IMG/VR virus record: IMGVR_UViG_3300017917_003797
Location: 1-61,069 of that record
DNA: 61,069 bases
Source of the DNA: a virus
Reading direction: 5' to 3' (one strand)
In this document: piece after piece, positions 1-12,896 of the stretch
Layout: each line of letters opens with the position of its first letter
How positions within the stretch are numbered: the first letter of the stretch is position 1
Translations under genes and position numbers: made by a program
Notes under the pieces: model-generated
The model's database searches: none
Told to the model about the DNA's origin: nothing
Seen by the model: the letters and a program-made list of their open reading frames with translations, nothing else

Positions 1-2037
1 ATTTTCTAGATTGTCGATGAATTTTTTTCCGCTACCACCTTTTCCTTTATTAGGAAGATCTGCCATATTAGCTGATTTAGATTTAACTCCTCTTCCAGTT
101 AAAGGTGCTGATTTACCACTCTTAGGTAAACCTGCCATAGTTCCTTTTTCATTGTTTATGAATTTAGATGAGGATCCAGTTTTTTTATCTGGGGCTTGAG
201 CCATATGCTTTTTAGAAAGACTTTCAATTCTAGAATCTTTGTGTGATCCTCCTCTGTTACCAGGAGCATTTGCAAAGTTCTGATTTGATTCATTAGTGTA
301 TTCTAAATCAAGATCAGGAGCTTTAATATCGTAACGATCAATCTCGTCTTCTAAATCCTCAACATCAGAGAAGAAATATTCACCAGTTTTACCTTCTTTA
401 AAAAGAATAGTGTAAGTTTTAGAGCTTCCGTCTACTCCAATAACTCTACCTTTGTTTCCATTTCTTTTAATTCTAACCTCAGTATCGATAGGATACCCAA
501 GATCTTCATTAACCGAAGGAACCTCTTTAGCCTTGTTTTCAAATCTTGTAATTTCAAGATTAATTTGATTCCATCTATCTTGTAGTGAAGAGATTTCGTT
601 GTGTATACTTTCTTCTAGAGTAACAAGCTCATCTGAATTATTAAGCAAAGGATTATCTCTCTTAGCTATATCTAATTTTCTAAGCTGATTTTCTAGGATC
701 TCTATATTTTTAATGATCTCTTTCTTGTCGTTTTTCATAACGCTTAAGAAAGCTTGTTCTCCTTCTAAGAACTCTGTTAGAGATTCAGAAATATCATATT
801 TAATAAAATCCTTAACTATATTAATTGCTTGAGTTGCATTAGCTTCGTAGATTTTATTTAATCTCATAGCTGGATTAACAGTTTGAACGTAAATTCCCGC
901 TTCGGTCTTAAATATATTAGCTTCTACGTTTTCGTATACTTTAGATTTGATTTTTTTACCAAAATCGATATCAACGATATCTTCTGCATTTTTAGCTACG
1001 AAAACTGCTTTGTTTATTTTATGATTTGAGCTTTCTAAAAGATTATTAGTTGAAACGCTAACTGCAAGTGGAAGATCTTCTTCGTTTATTCTTTTACCAT
1101 CGAAATAAACTTCCTTAGATTCGTTTGTAAATACGATCTCTACCTTGTTATTTCCGATATTTAATGAAATCTTATTGTTATCAATTTTTACGTCTCTATC
1201 GGTAACTATTTCAGCTCTATCTGCAAGTTCTTCTGGTACTTCGTCCATGTTACATTCCTGAATTACACCAGACTCATGATCTATCTTTAAGAATTTACCT
1301 GAAGAATAGAATAGTGTTTCATTCTCGTTAACTGTAATAGGAGAATAAAGATTGTCTATCTTACAAACGTTATTATCAAATCCTACATGGAATTTACCAG
1401 TATTCTCGTTTTCGTAAAGAGATAAAAAGCTAACTAAATTTCTAACCAATGGATTAAATCCAAAGCTTTTAAGACCATGGATAAGTGTATCGCTAGATTT
1501 ATTTTCTGCAAGCAACCAGTTTTTCATTTGCGAGGTAGCATCAGAGAAAAGCTCTCTTCCTGGAGCATTTTTTATAGATTCGTAAGTCTTAAGTACTTCT
1601 ATCTCCCTTCTTCTATTTTCAAAAATTCTATTAAGATTGTCTAATGCCTCAGATACTGAATTCTCCCAAGAGAAAGATTGAAGATCATTTAAAAATCCTT
1701 CGAAAACAAAAGCTTCTGATATACCTTTTCCTAATAGTATATGCTCATATTTTTCAAGAAGTATCTTACCAGCAGGTAAATCACCTAATGATGAATTTTT
1801 CAATGCAGAAACTGTATTAACTAGACCAAAGCTAAAAACAACGTTATTTTTAGGCGTTGTAGAAACGTCTGGCATTTGTGATTCTTTAAGCATTTGGGAT
1901 GTAGCCCCACTAAGGAATGAAGATGCAACAGGAGATTTTGAAGCTCCTAATCCAGCCCATTCTCTTAAAGAATCTGCAGCATTTTTAGAAGTCTCCATAT
2001 TTAATCTATTGATCTCTGGATTAATATTTTTTTCCAT
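1..2037 (-). CDS. Large probable virion protein, C-terminus beyond the window
   Basis: An open frame starts at ATG 2037 and runs without a stop to base 1, giving 679 residues so far. I do not recognise the family. Roughly residues 425-520 are charged and heptad-like, so a coiled coil is likely. Residues of about 545-595 read like a small SH3/KOW-type barrel (VRIKRNGNKGRVIGVDG followed by YTILFKEGKTGEYFF). The last 80 residues are rich in Ser, Lys and Gly, with PNKGKGG and LPKSGKS motifs. It is the last gene of the leftward fibre block, so a structural or internal virion role is inferred. The start follows an A/T-rich leader, as in most genes here. Confidence 0.75.
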   Translation of the reverse strand, partial: MEKNINPEINRLNMETSKNAADSLREWAGLGASKSPVASSFLSGATSQMLKESQMPDVSTTPKNNVVFSFGLVNTVSALKNSSLGDLPAGKILLEKYEHILLGKGISEAFVFEGFLNDLQSFSWENSVSEALDNLNRIFENRRREIEVLKTYESIKNAPGRELFSDATSQMKNWLLAENKSSDTLIHGLKSFGFNPLVRNLVSFLSLYENENTGKFHVGFDNNVCKIDNLYSPITVNENETLFYSSGKFLKIDHESGVIQECNMDEVPEELADRAEIVTDRDVKIDNNKISLNIGNNKVEIVFTNESKEVYFDGKRINEEDLPLAVSVSTNNLLESSNHKINKAVFVAKNAEDIVDIDFGKKIKSKVYENVEANIFKTEAGIYVQTVNPAMRLNKIYEANATQAINIVKDFIKYDISESLTEFLEGEQAFLSVMKNDKKEIIKNIEILENQLRKLDIAKRDNPLLNNSDELVTLEESIHNEISSLQDRWNQINLEITRFENKAKEVPSVNEDLGYPIDTEVRIKRNGNKGRVIGVDGSSKTYTILFKEGKTGEYFFSDVEDLEDEIDRYDIKAPDLDLEYTNESNQNFANAPGNRGGSHKDSRIESLSKKHMAQAPDKKTGSSSKFINNEKGTMAGLPKSGKSAPLTGRGVKSKSANMADLPNKGKGGSGKKFIDNLEN

Positions 2038-2088
2038 TTGTAATTTGCTTTTTTAGTATATATCCAATCTTTTATAGATTCCTTCTTA

Positions 2089-2331
2089 TTATTTATTTCT
2101 TAATAAATCAATAAGCTCTTTCTTTTCTTCTTGAGTTATTGGTTTGCTTTTAGACATATTTAATATTTCTTTTATATCGTCAGAAGAATAACTATTAAGT
2201 AAGGATTCTTTAGCATTCTCGCATTCTCTGTAAGTCATTTCAAAAGCATCTTTAATATCATCAGTCCATGTATCATTTTCTAATGACTGAAGATATTTGT
2301 TATCTGTTTTTCTTTTTATATACTTTATCAT
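2089..2331 (-). CDS. Small hypothetical protein (80 aa)
   Basis: This short, charged, probably helical protein has no recognised motif. Its start lies in an A/T-rich leader and it sits 17 bases downstream of the structural gene at 2349-3329, so it is probably co-transcribed with the fibre block. Function unknown. Confidence 0.6.
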   Translation of the reverse strand: MIKYIKRKTDNKYLQSLENDTWTDDIKDAFEMTYRECENAKESLLNSYSSDDIKEILNMSKSKPITQEEKKELIDLLRNK

Positions 2332-2348
2332 TTTTATTTTTTTTTATT

Positions 2349-3329
2349 TTAGTCATTGAAAATCTCAAAGGTTAAAGTATTATCCGGAGATGTTTGATCT
2401 TTTAAATTAGCTGGCATTGACAAAAATATGTCACCCTCAATATTAAAACTATAAGTACCTAGATAGCTAGTTGCAGGATCAGCATTAAGAAATGCTACTA
2501 ATTCTTCTAGATTGTTAACTAATTGTCCTTGACTATATATTGTACCTATAGAATCGCCCCCACTAAATAAAGATACTGAAACATTTGAAAAGGGATATCC
2601 TGATTCAACTGTTCCATTCAATAAAACTGGGGTAGTGTTCAGGTTCTGTTTAATCCTAATCTCGACAGGAGCATAATAAAGTGAATCTTGGGCAGGAGTA
2701 TCATTAGTCCAATCGTAAACGCCTAGGAATATAACATCATCAACTTCATTAAGAGTACCTGATCCTCCTACTGTTTGTAGCAATCTACCTGATCCGTATA
2801 TATTAAATGAATTTATCTGAGAAAACAATTGTAATTTATTTCTTGGAAATGTGTTCGATACATAGCTATTTATAAGATTATCTCTAAATCCTATATAAGC
2901 CCCAGCGCCTATAAAAGAAAACCAAGAAATATCATATCCTAAATTGTTTTCTAAAACTGTAACAACTAAATCCCCCTGTGATGTTAATTCTGATCCGTTT
3001 GACCACGTTGCTGGTATTTTTCCCTCTGCAATGAAAACACATCCTGTTTCATTTATATTTCCGGATACTATATCAGCAATATTACCAAAATCGTCCCCTG
3101 CTACATAATTTGTAATGGTATATTTCTCTCCTATAATTAATCCTCCGTCAAAACTAGAAATATTCGTACCTACAACTATACCAGTTTGATTAAATATAGC
3201 TCTGTATACTCCAATTGTATTATCTGAGCCATCTGTTACTGTCAATCCCCCGTCAATTTTTAATTGACCTGTTATAGTTTGATTAGGTACATTATCAGCA
3301 ATATATTTTTTAGGTGATAAATCTGGCAT
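2349..3329 (-). CDS. Hypothetical beta-rich virion protein (326 aa)
   Basis: The sequence is Gly/Asn/Thr rich with alternating hydrophobic residues, typical of beta-structured phage appendage proteins. The N-terminus (residues 1-50) contains ITGQLKIDGGLTVTDGSDNT, like the shaft repeats of tail fibres. Its stop-to-start distance to the giant fibre gene upstream is 6 bases, so the two are probably translated from one message. A fibre tip or adhesin role is inferred from this position; no specific family is recognised. Confidence 0.7.
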   Translation of the reverse strand: MPDLSPKKYIADNVPNQTITGQLKIDGGLTVTDGSDNTIGVYRAIFNQTGIVVGTNISSFDGGLIIGEKYTITNYVAGDDFGNIADIVSGNINETGCVFIAEGKIPATWSNGSELTSQGDLVVTVLENNLGYDISWFSFIGAGAYIGFRDNLINSYVSNTFPRNKLQLFSQINSFNIYGSGRLLQTVGGSGTLNEVDDVIFLGVYDWTNDTPAQDSLYYAPVEIRIKQNLNTTPVLLNGTVESGYPFSNVSVSLFSGGDSIGTIYSQGQLVNNLEELVAFLNADPATSYLGTYSFNIEGDIFLSMPANLKDQTSPDNTLTFEIFND

Positions 3330-3335
3330 ATCTTA

Positions 3336-7256
<3,921 letters not shown>

Positions 7257-7269
7257 TTAATTTATTTAT

Positions 7270-7824
7270 TTAAAAAATTATAAAGTCGCCATCTTCTGTA
7301 ACTAAGATGTTACCATTTTGATCAGTAAGATATTCTGTAATTTCGCTACTTACTAGTCCCTCACCTATTATAACTTCCACATTAACTCTAATTGAATGTG
7401 GATTATATAGTAGCATACCACCTTGTTCAAAATAAGGGGATTCTATATCGCTTCCATTAGGATCTAAATCCCATCCTCCAAATATATAATTGCTATTTCC
7501 AGTCAATATCGTTAGATTTGCCATGGGTAAATAGCTACCATTATATAGAATATTTATGAATCTATTAGAAACTGGTAAGGATGTTGGATATGTTGCCTTA
7601 ATCATTACAAAGTCAACATTATTTAATCCTTCAGCACTAAGTAGTAAAGATGAATTTCCGTAAACACATCCACTGAATGATGTGTAATTATTGAGTGTTA
7701 TATCAGTATCACAAAAGCTTATTTCTCTAATAACTTTAGTCCCATTGACTATTTGAAGGTTGCATCTTTGAAAGATAGCACCTTCGAATTGTATCGTATC
7801 ACATACTAGAGGTGGTGTAGCCAT
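7270..7824 (-). CDS. Hypothetical structural protein, paralogue of the upstream gene (184 aa)
   Basis: This protein aligns by eye with the product of 7824-8408. Shared blocks are F-Q-x-C-N-L near residue 18, S/F-C-D about 20 residues later, L-x-x-LTG near residue 100, GWDL shortly after it, and a GG-x-x-x-x-N block near the C-terminus. The two genes overlap by one base, so they look like a tandem duplication. Placed between the membrane protein and the giant fibre, it is probably an appendage or adaptor component. No known family is recognised. Confidence 0.7.
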   Translation of the reverse strand: MATPPLVCDTIQFEGAIFQRCNLQIVNGTKVIREISFCDTDITLNNYTSFSGCVYGNSSLLLSAEGLNNVDFVMIKATYPTSLPVSNRFINILYNGSYLPMANLTILTGNSNYIFGGWDLDPNGSDIESPYFEQGGMLLYNPHSIRVNVEVIIGEGLVSSEITEYLTDQNGNILVTEDGDFIIF

Positions 7825-8408
7825 TAGTTAAAAACAAATATTTCTAATTCCGTACTATATGTATCGCTAAGATTACTAAACATAATACCACCAAATGAAG
7901 GATTCGGTGAAGATACAACCGGATAAAGGTGAGGACTGAAAGTAGGGCTAGGAGGATTGTTAGAATAATAGCTAAGATCCCATCCTTGCCAAGGTATTTC
8001 TGCCTCCGTTCTTCCAGTTAGAACCATTAGACTTCTAATAGGATAAGTTTGACCCTTATACTCCCATGTCAAAAACCTTTCCTCTTCTGGATGTTCCTTC
8101 TGATATCTAACCTTTACAACTATCATCTGAACCTCTCCTTGAGCTTGTCCTATTTCAGGAGCGGTCAGCGTATAGTTACTAGAGGGGGAAAGTGTTACGC
8201 TTCTTTTAAGAGATCCTCCGCATCCACCCATTTCAGAGCTTCCTAGTGATTCTAATTTAAAATCACAAAGAGAAACACTAGAAAGTATGCTAGATCCTTG
8301 CTTGATGTCTAAATTACAGGATTGGAAATAAACCCTTCTATAAACTGCAGGATTACAATCTAGGTGTTCTATGTACCTTTGATCTGTGGTATAAACTTTT
8401 CCAATCAT
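7824..8408 (-). CDS. Hypothetical structural protein, paralogue of the downstream gene (194 aa)
   Basis: It shares the FQSCNL, SLCD, LTG, GWDL and GG-x-MFSNL blocks with the product of 7270-7824. The protein is beta-rich and Ser/Pro-rich, without signal peptide or membrane segment. Its end overlaps the start of its paralogue by one base and its start overlaps the end of the membrane protein gene by four bases, which points to translational coupling. A virion appendage role is inferred from context only. Confidence 0.7.
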   Translation of the reverse strand: MIGKVYTTDQRYIEHLDCNPAVYRRVYFQSCNLDIKQGSSILSSVSLCDFKLESLGSSEMGGCGGSLKRSVTLSPSSNYTLTAPEIGQAQGEVQMIVVKVRYQKEHPEEERFLTWEYKGQTYPIRSLMVLTGRTEAEIPWQGWDLSYYSNNPPSPTFSPHLYPVVSSPNPSFGGIMFSNLSDTYSTELEIFVFN

Positions 8409-9676
8409 CTTAAACTTAAGGGATTTTCATCTCCCGTGTTATTTCTAATTCCTTGTCTAGAGTTTTTAATATCGGGATTTCCTCTAAATTTGTCCCTTAC
8501 ACTTTTAACTCTATTTTGTTTGATAGGATTCTTATCATATTTATCCGGATTCTCCTCTTTATTCTCCTCTTTTTTAGAATCTTCTACGATCTCATTTTTT
8601 ATTTCTTCCTTAGATTCCTCCTCAGTTTGTTCTGTAATAATCTCTTCTTCTGTTTCGATAGAATCGATAACCTCTGGTTTATCATCCTCCTGATATGCTA
8701 AATGGTTGTTTATTGCTGGTTCTTCCTCTAGAATATTTTCTATATCCTCGTGATTCTCTACTTTTTCCTCGGAAAATTTATTTTTTCTATGTATGATATT
8801 TTTCCAGAATTTTTTTATTTTATTTTCTTTTTCTTCCATTTCTTCCTCTTTATTATTTTCTTTTTCCGACATTTCAAATGCAAAGTTTGCTGCAATAACT
8901 AATGCAATAGCTAAAGGATCGAAAACAAACATTAAAACTATTATATACCAATTAACTACACTGTCTATATTGCTTCCAGTCAATTTTGCAATATATTTTA
9001 GTGGACCTACTTCTTTAGCAAGATCTGCATTAGATGAAACACCAAATTTTTGCTGCTCGATAGAAGCTATTCTTGTATTTTTAGAAGATATGGAATCATT
9101 TAAAACAGATATCTCCGAGTCCATTCTTTTTATTTCCGAATCTATATCCTTGATCTGTTGTCTAACAGCATTTGTAGACTTTGATTTCTCTATAAGTACA
9201 TCTTGTGTCGATTGAAGATTTGTTCTTATAGTAGTTAATTGTCCAAGTCTATCATTCTTTTGCTTTATCTGTGATTCGAAATTAGATATTTCTGTTTTTA
9301 TTATGGATATATTTTTATCCAATATTTCTATATTCTTATCCTGATTCTGTACTTTGAATGACGTTTCTTGATAAGCAGAAGATAAAAATCCATATATCCC
9401 AGCAGACGTTATAATTATTAATATTAATGTTGCTATAGAAAGATAGATTTTTAATCCAAGATTAAGCTTTTTCCAGTATTGATATAGAAGGGATGCAGTA
9501 ACTAGTTTAGCAAATTCTAAACTCCCAGCTAGTATCATAACTTGTAACGAAGCGCCAGCAAACATTTTTCCCAATCCAGATACTGAATAAAAAGCAGCCG
9601 ATCCTGAAACTGATAATGCCGATAAAGCAATTATCCAGGGTAATAATTTCTTTTTCATACTTAAGTATATATCCAC
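8405..9676 (-). CDS. Membrane protein with long coiled coil and acidic C-terminal tail (423 aa)
   Basis: Three hydrophobic segments lie in about residues 14-110 (starting LLPWIIALSALSVSGSAAF), followed by a coiled coil of roughly 110 residues rich in K, E, N, S and I. A fourth membrane segment lies near residues 240-265 (WYIIVLMFVFDPLAIALVIA). The C-terminal 150 residues are highly charged (E/K-rich). The ATG at 9676 and an in-frame ATG six codons later (MKKKLLPW) are both plausible starts. The topology resembles large membrane coiled-coil proteins found in other big phages. An infected-cell envelope role is inferred; function unknown. Confidence 0.75.
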   Translation of the reverse strand: MDIYLSMKKKLLPWIIALSALSVSGSAAFYSVSGLGKMFAGASLQVMILAGSLEFAKLVTASLLYQYWKKLNLGLKIYLSIATLILIIITSAGIYGFLSSAYQETSFKVQNQDKNIEILDKNISIIKTEISNFESQIKQKNDRLGQLTTIRTNLQSTQDVLIEKSKSTNAVRQQIKDIDSEIKRMDSEISVLNDSISSKNTRIASIEQQKFGVSSNADLAKEVGPLKYIAKLTGSNIDSVVNWYIIVLMFVFDPLAIALVIAANFAFEMSEKENNKEEEMEEKENKIKKFWKNIIHRKNKFSEEKVENHEDIENILEEEPAINNHLAYQEDDKPEVIDSIETEEEIITEQTEEESKEEIKNEIVEDSKKEENKEENPDKYDKNPIKQNRVKSVRDKFRGNPDIKNSRQGIRNNTGDENPLSLR

Positions 9677-9677
9677 A

Positions 9678-9705
9678 AAAAAAGACTGGCATTAATACCA
9701 GTCTT
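9678..9705 (-). terminator. Rho-independent terminator after 9734-10231
   Basis: The minus strand reads AAAGACTGG, an 8-nt loop, CCAGTCTTT, then a run of seven T. The perfect 9-bp stem and T tract lie 30 bases past the stop of the 165-aa gene. Confidence 0.8.
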
Positions 9706-9733
9706 TATATCTTATATTATTTGTAGAGTAGGG

Positions 9734-10231
9734 TTATTCCAATTCTATTCCTTGCTCAGCAGCAGCAAGTTGTTTCTCTAGATCCTTAACTACTACATTA
9801 TCTTGCTGAATTAACATTAAGGTTTCTTCGAATGTTTTCCAAAGGGTTACAAATGATTCGATTTCTTTTTCACCTTTTCCTTCCATTTTTAAGATAAAGT
9901 AATGGGATGCTTCAACTTCTAAATTAGTGAAGTAAACAACACCATCTTTAATACCCTCAGATTTTACCTCTTCAATTCTTTTTAGGATCTCCTTAACACC
10001 GAGAGCTTCTTTAGATCTCCATTGAACTTCCTCTTTCATATATGTTTCAAATCTATGTAGAAGAGAATCGCTCATAGATACTGCATATTCCTTATTTTTA
10101 AGGCTTGCTTTATAATTTTCAAGATCCTCCTTGATAGATTTTACTTTTTCTGTATCGACACTACTGATAAATTTTTCCAATTTAGCTTCGTTTTGATCTT
10201 CCAATACAGTTTCTGGTTGTTTCTTTGCCAT
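9734..10231 (-). CDS. Hypothetical charged helical protein (165 aa)
   Basis: The protein is Lys/Glu-rich and predicted mostly helical, with heptad-like segments at residues 20-60 and 120-160. There is no recognised motif, signal peptide or membrane segment. It sits alone between the nuclease gene upstream and a strong terminator downstream. Function unknown. Confidence 0.65.
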   Translation of the reverse strand: MAKKQPETVLEDQNEAKLEKFISSVDTEKVKSIKEDLENYKASLKNKEYAVSMSDSLLHRFETYMKEEVQWRSKEALGVKEILKRIEEVKSEGIKDGVVYFTNLEVEASHYFILKMEGKGEKEIESFVTLWKTFEETLMLIQQDNVVVKDLEKQLAAAEQGIELE

Positions 10232-10274
10232 TTTATTTTTTATTTTTTATAGTGATTAAATATTAGTAAGTTTC

Positions 10275-11030
10275 TTATATTCCGTGAATTTCTCTGAATT
10301 TTTTAGCAAGATCTATAAATTGTCCAAGATAATCTTTTAACTCATAATCATGTACTATGAAAGTTTGTATATCTGATGTTTGTTCATTCGCTATCCTTAT
10401 TCTTCCTAACTTAGGAACTTCTTGATATTTTTCAGCACACATAAACATATATGCAGAAATTTGTAATTTATAGCTTAGAATGTCCTCCTCGTCCTTTGGC
10501 GATGTAGAAGATTTAAAATCATCTACTATTAAATAATGATCCTTGCTTCTATAAACAAAATCACACGCCCCTGCCCATCCGCCTTTAAAAGTAGTGTATA
10601 AAAAAGCTTCGTTATCTACTACTTCTTCTATTTCATCCCAGAAGTTAGTATGGTAAAAATTCCAGAAAAGATCCCTTCCCTTATTTACGTATTTAAGATA
10701 TTTACCATCATCTCTTCTTGATTCTTCTATGGCAAATATTTGTGCTTTTTTTAATGATCTATCAACGTCTTTTTCCTTAGCCCATTCAAGAAGAAATAAT
10801 TCTAACATTCTGTGCATTACAGTTCCTCTCTCTGCTGCATCGTGTAATATTTTATTCCATCTATCTTCACCAAACTCTTCCCTTAATTTTTCGTACTTCT
10901 CGTTCTTTACTAGTTTTAGTATAGTAGTAACAGAGGGTAAAATTAAAGGAGCTTCACCAGCTCCTTCTACCACATAAGCTCTACCCCAAGGGAAAGCTTG
11001 TCGATTTATTTGTATATCAGAAGATAACAT
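10275..11030 (-). CDS. PD-(D/E)XK (RecB/Cas4-like) nuclease (251 aa)
   Basis: Residues of about 155-190 contain GACDFVYRS, then YLIVDDFKSS, then a downstream LQISAYMF segment. This is the order of the PD-(D/E)XK motifs II and III and the Q-x-x-x-Y motif of RecB/Cas4-type nucleases. The N-terminal part has a helical HDAAERGTVMH region carrying a candidate motif I histidine. DNA processing during recombination or repair is likely. The start overlaps the end of the upstream membrane-anchored protein by 14 bases. Confidence 0.75.
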   Translation of the reverse strand: MLSSDIQINRQAFPWGRAYVVEGAGEAPLILPSVTTILKLVKNEKYEKLREEFGEDRWNKILHDAAERGTVMHRMLELFLLEWAKEKDVDRSLKKAQIFAIEESRRDDGKYLKYVNKGRDLFWNFYHTNFWDEIEEVVDNEAFLYTTFKGGWAGACDFVYRSKDHYLIVDDFKSSTSPKDEEDILSYKLQISAYMFMCAEKYQEVPKLGRIRIANEQTSDIQTFIVHDYELKDYLGQFIDLAKKFREIHGI

Positions 11031-11478
11031 TCCATAGATATTTAAATCCTCCTAAGACCCAACTTACAAATCCAAATTTATATTGGAGCCAGATTAAGAT
11101 AAGGATAAGTATAATTCGGTAGATTATCCATCTTATAGACAATCTCTGAAAATAAGGACTGTAAACGATTAAATAAGAAACAGAGTTAGGGATTGGAGAT
11201 ATTTTAGGCATTACTACCTCCTGCAAATTTAAAGAAGTTAGATACTCGTTAAGAGGTCTAGATTCTTCTAAAATATATGCTGGTCTAATCTCTTCAGGAG
11301 AATCTGGGGAGTAAATAACCTCTGGTGGGAGATTAACTACTGTGTATATTCTTCCTATCCAATCTACTCTAAGTTTAAATTTTTCCCATTGAATAGATCC
11401 TGTATTTTTCTTTATAGTTCTTCTTATAAAGAAATAGTTTCTAATGTCCGTTATAACTCTTTTAAAAGGATAATTCAT
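11017..11478 (-). CDS. Hypothetical protein with C-terminal membrane anchor (153 aa)
   Basis: Residues 1-115 are soluble and basic at the N-terminus. Residues of about 118-150 form a strongly hydrophobic segment (IIYRIILILILIWL, then FGFVSWVLGG). The gene overlaps the nuclease gene downstream by 14 bases. No family recognised; a tail-anchored membrane protein is the safest description. Confidence 0.6.
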   Translation of the reverse strand: MNYPFKRVITDIRNYFFIRRTIKKNTGSIQWEKFKLRVDWIGRIYTVVNLPPEVIYSPDSPEEIRPAYILEESRPLNEYLTSLNLQEVVMPKISPIPNSVSYLIVYSPYFQRLSIRWIIYRIILILILIWLQYKFGFVSWVLGGFKYLWNVIF

Positions 11479-11512
11479 ATCAATTATATCTATCTATTAG
11501 GAAAAGTTACGA

Positions 11513-12142
11513 TCAATCATTAAAAGTTAAATTAACACCAGGAAACATCTCTCTAACTTTCAATCTTGCTCTTCTGATTCTTGTTGCAATAGCTCTTTTC
11601 TTCATTCCATATTTGTCAGCTATGTCTTGGTATTTCATTCTCAATATCTCTCTATCAAAAAGAATATCTTTATAAATTTCAGGAAGACCTTTCATTTTTT
11701 CTATAACGTTATCGTATAGATCCTCCATCTCGTCGTTCTCAGTATTTATATAATCAAATTCAGCTTCTAACGTGGCTGGAGAAGATGTTATGGATGGATA
11801 TACTGAAACTGAATCATCGGACTCATCGTTACTTCTTACCACCTCGTGTATCATAGGTAAGTATCGATCCTCATTCTTCTTAATTCCTAATGACTCGTTT
11901 CTAGCAATGTTGTATACCCATGTGGAAAAATTTCCACGAGATGGGTCATACTGTGATATCTTAGTCCATATTTTAGCCATTGTATTTGAAACAGCATCTT
12001 CTGCTGCATCCTGCTCAATCAATATAGATTTACAATGATTTAATAGACCGGGTTTAATTCTTTTATATAATTCGACGAAGTCTTTCTCCGACGATGTTCT
12101 CATAAAACTTTCTGCCAATTCCTGAATGTTCTTTACTGCCAT
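11513..12142 (-). CDS. RNA polymerase sigma factor, ECF/sigma-70 type (209 aa)
   Basis: Residues of about 20-90 match sigma region 2, with the segment QDAAEDAVSNTMAKIW followed by FSTWVYNIARNE, the core-binding and -10 recognition helices. Residues of about 150-200 match region 4, a helix-turn-helix with LRM-YQDIADKYGMKKRAIATR. Regions 1.1 and 3 are absent, so it is ECF-like. By analogy with T4 gp55 it may direct the host polymerase to phage late promoters, although gp55 itself is a different subfamily. The downstream dCMP deaminase gene lies on the same strand 16 bases upstream of the start. Confidence 0.88.
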   Translation of the reverse strand: MAVKNIQELAESFMRTSSEKDFVELYKRIKPGLLNHCKSILIEQDAAEDAVSNTMAKIWTKISQYDPSRGNFSTWVYNIARNESLGIKKNEDRYLPMIHEVVRSNDESDDSVSVYPSITSSPATLEAEFDYINTENDEMEDLYDNVIEKMKGLPEIYKDILFDREILRMKYQDIADKYGMKKRAIATRIRRARLKVREMFPGVNLTFND

Positions 12143-12158
12143 AATTCCCTATTATTTT

Positions 12159-12596
12159 TTAAATGTTTATCTTTTTAATTTCTATTCCTGCCTCCTCGAA
12201 AAGTTCAAAAGAATCTGTTTTTCTGTACGTCTCAGAATAAACAATTCTTTTAATACCTGCTTGTATGATTAGTTTAGCACAATCAAAACACGGGGACAGA
12301 GTGACATAAAGGGTAGAACCCTCTGCACTATTCGTACTCTTAGCTATTTTAGTTATGGCATTGGCTTCTGCATGTAACACTGTAGGAAGTGTATTATTAT
12401 TGCAGTCTTCGCACTCATTAGAAAATCCAGATGGCGTTCCGTTATATCCGTCCGATATTATTTGTCGATCTTTTACTATTAAGCAACCTACCTTATTTCT
12501 CTTACAGTGTGAATTCTCTGACCAAACATTGGCCATTCTTAAATAGAGTGTATCGATTTTATCCTGCTTGTGATGCGGTAGGCTCTGATTGTTCAT
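12159..12596 (-). CDS. Deoxycytidylate (dCMP) deaminase (145 aa)
   Basis: This is a zinc-dependent cytidine/deoxycytidylate deaminase. The HAEANAI motif carries the zinc-binding His and the catalytic Glu, and LSPCFDCAKLI carries the PCxxC zinc ligands. An extra CKRNKVGC and C-E-D-C segment in the N-terminal half fits the second zinc site seen in phage and eukaryotic dCMP deaminases. It converts dCMP to dUMP, feeding the thymidylate synthase whose C-terminal part lies at 60531-61069. The start overlaps the upstream 91-aa gene by 38 bases. Confidence 0.92.
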   Translation of the reverse strand: MNNQSLPHHKQDKIDTLYLRMANVWSENSHCKRNKVGCLIVKDRQIISDGYNGTPSGFSNECEDCNNNTLPTVLHAEANAITKIAKSTNSAEGSTLYVTLSPCFDCAKLIIQAGIKRIVYSETYRKTDSFELFEEAGIEIKKINI

Positions 12597-12834
12597 CAGT
12601 CTCCTTGGATTTTAGAGGTGTAACTTCTATTTTAAATCTCTCTACTATATGGAAAGTGTCCATAAGTCTAAATATTCCAAGAAGATTCAGCATTTGATTT
12701 ATTTCTTCCTCAGTAAATTCAGTTTTTCCTTCATTTTCCAAATTTTCCAAACATTCTTTGTAGCCTCCATAGGCATTTAAGAACTCAACCAAAGTGGCTC
12801 TGAGTTCTTTGGTAATTTCATAATTGTTACTCAT
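12559..12834 (-). CDS. Hypothetical helical protein (91 aa)
   Basis: A small acidic protein, mostly helical, with no known motif. Its 3' end overlaps the start of the dCMP deaminase gene by 38 bases in a different frame, so the two may be translationally coupled. Function unknown. Confidence 0.6.
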   Translation of the reverse strand: MSNNYEITKELRATLVEFLNAYGGYKECLENLENEGKTEFTEEEINQMLNLLGIFRLMDTFHIVERFKIEVTPLKSKETDEQSEPTASQAG

Positions 12835-12896
12835 AATTTATTATTTAGGTTTATTTTGTACAAATATAATAAATCCCTATTAAAAAGTAAACCCCC

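Noticed and set aside
8364-9215. Plus-strand frames inside the membrane-protein gene
   Set aside because: Composition mirrors the acidic and coiled-coil coding strand and lacks plausible start context.
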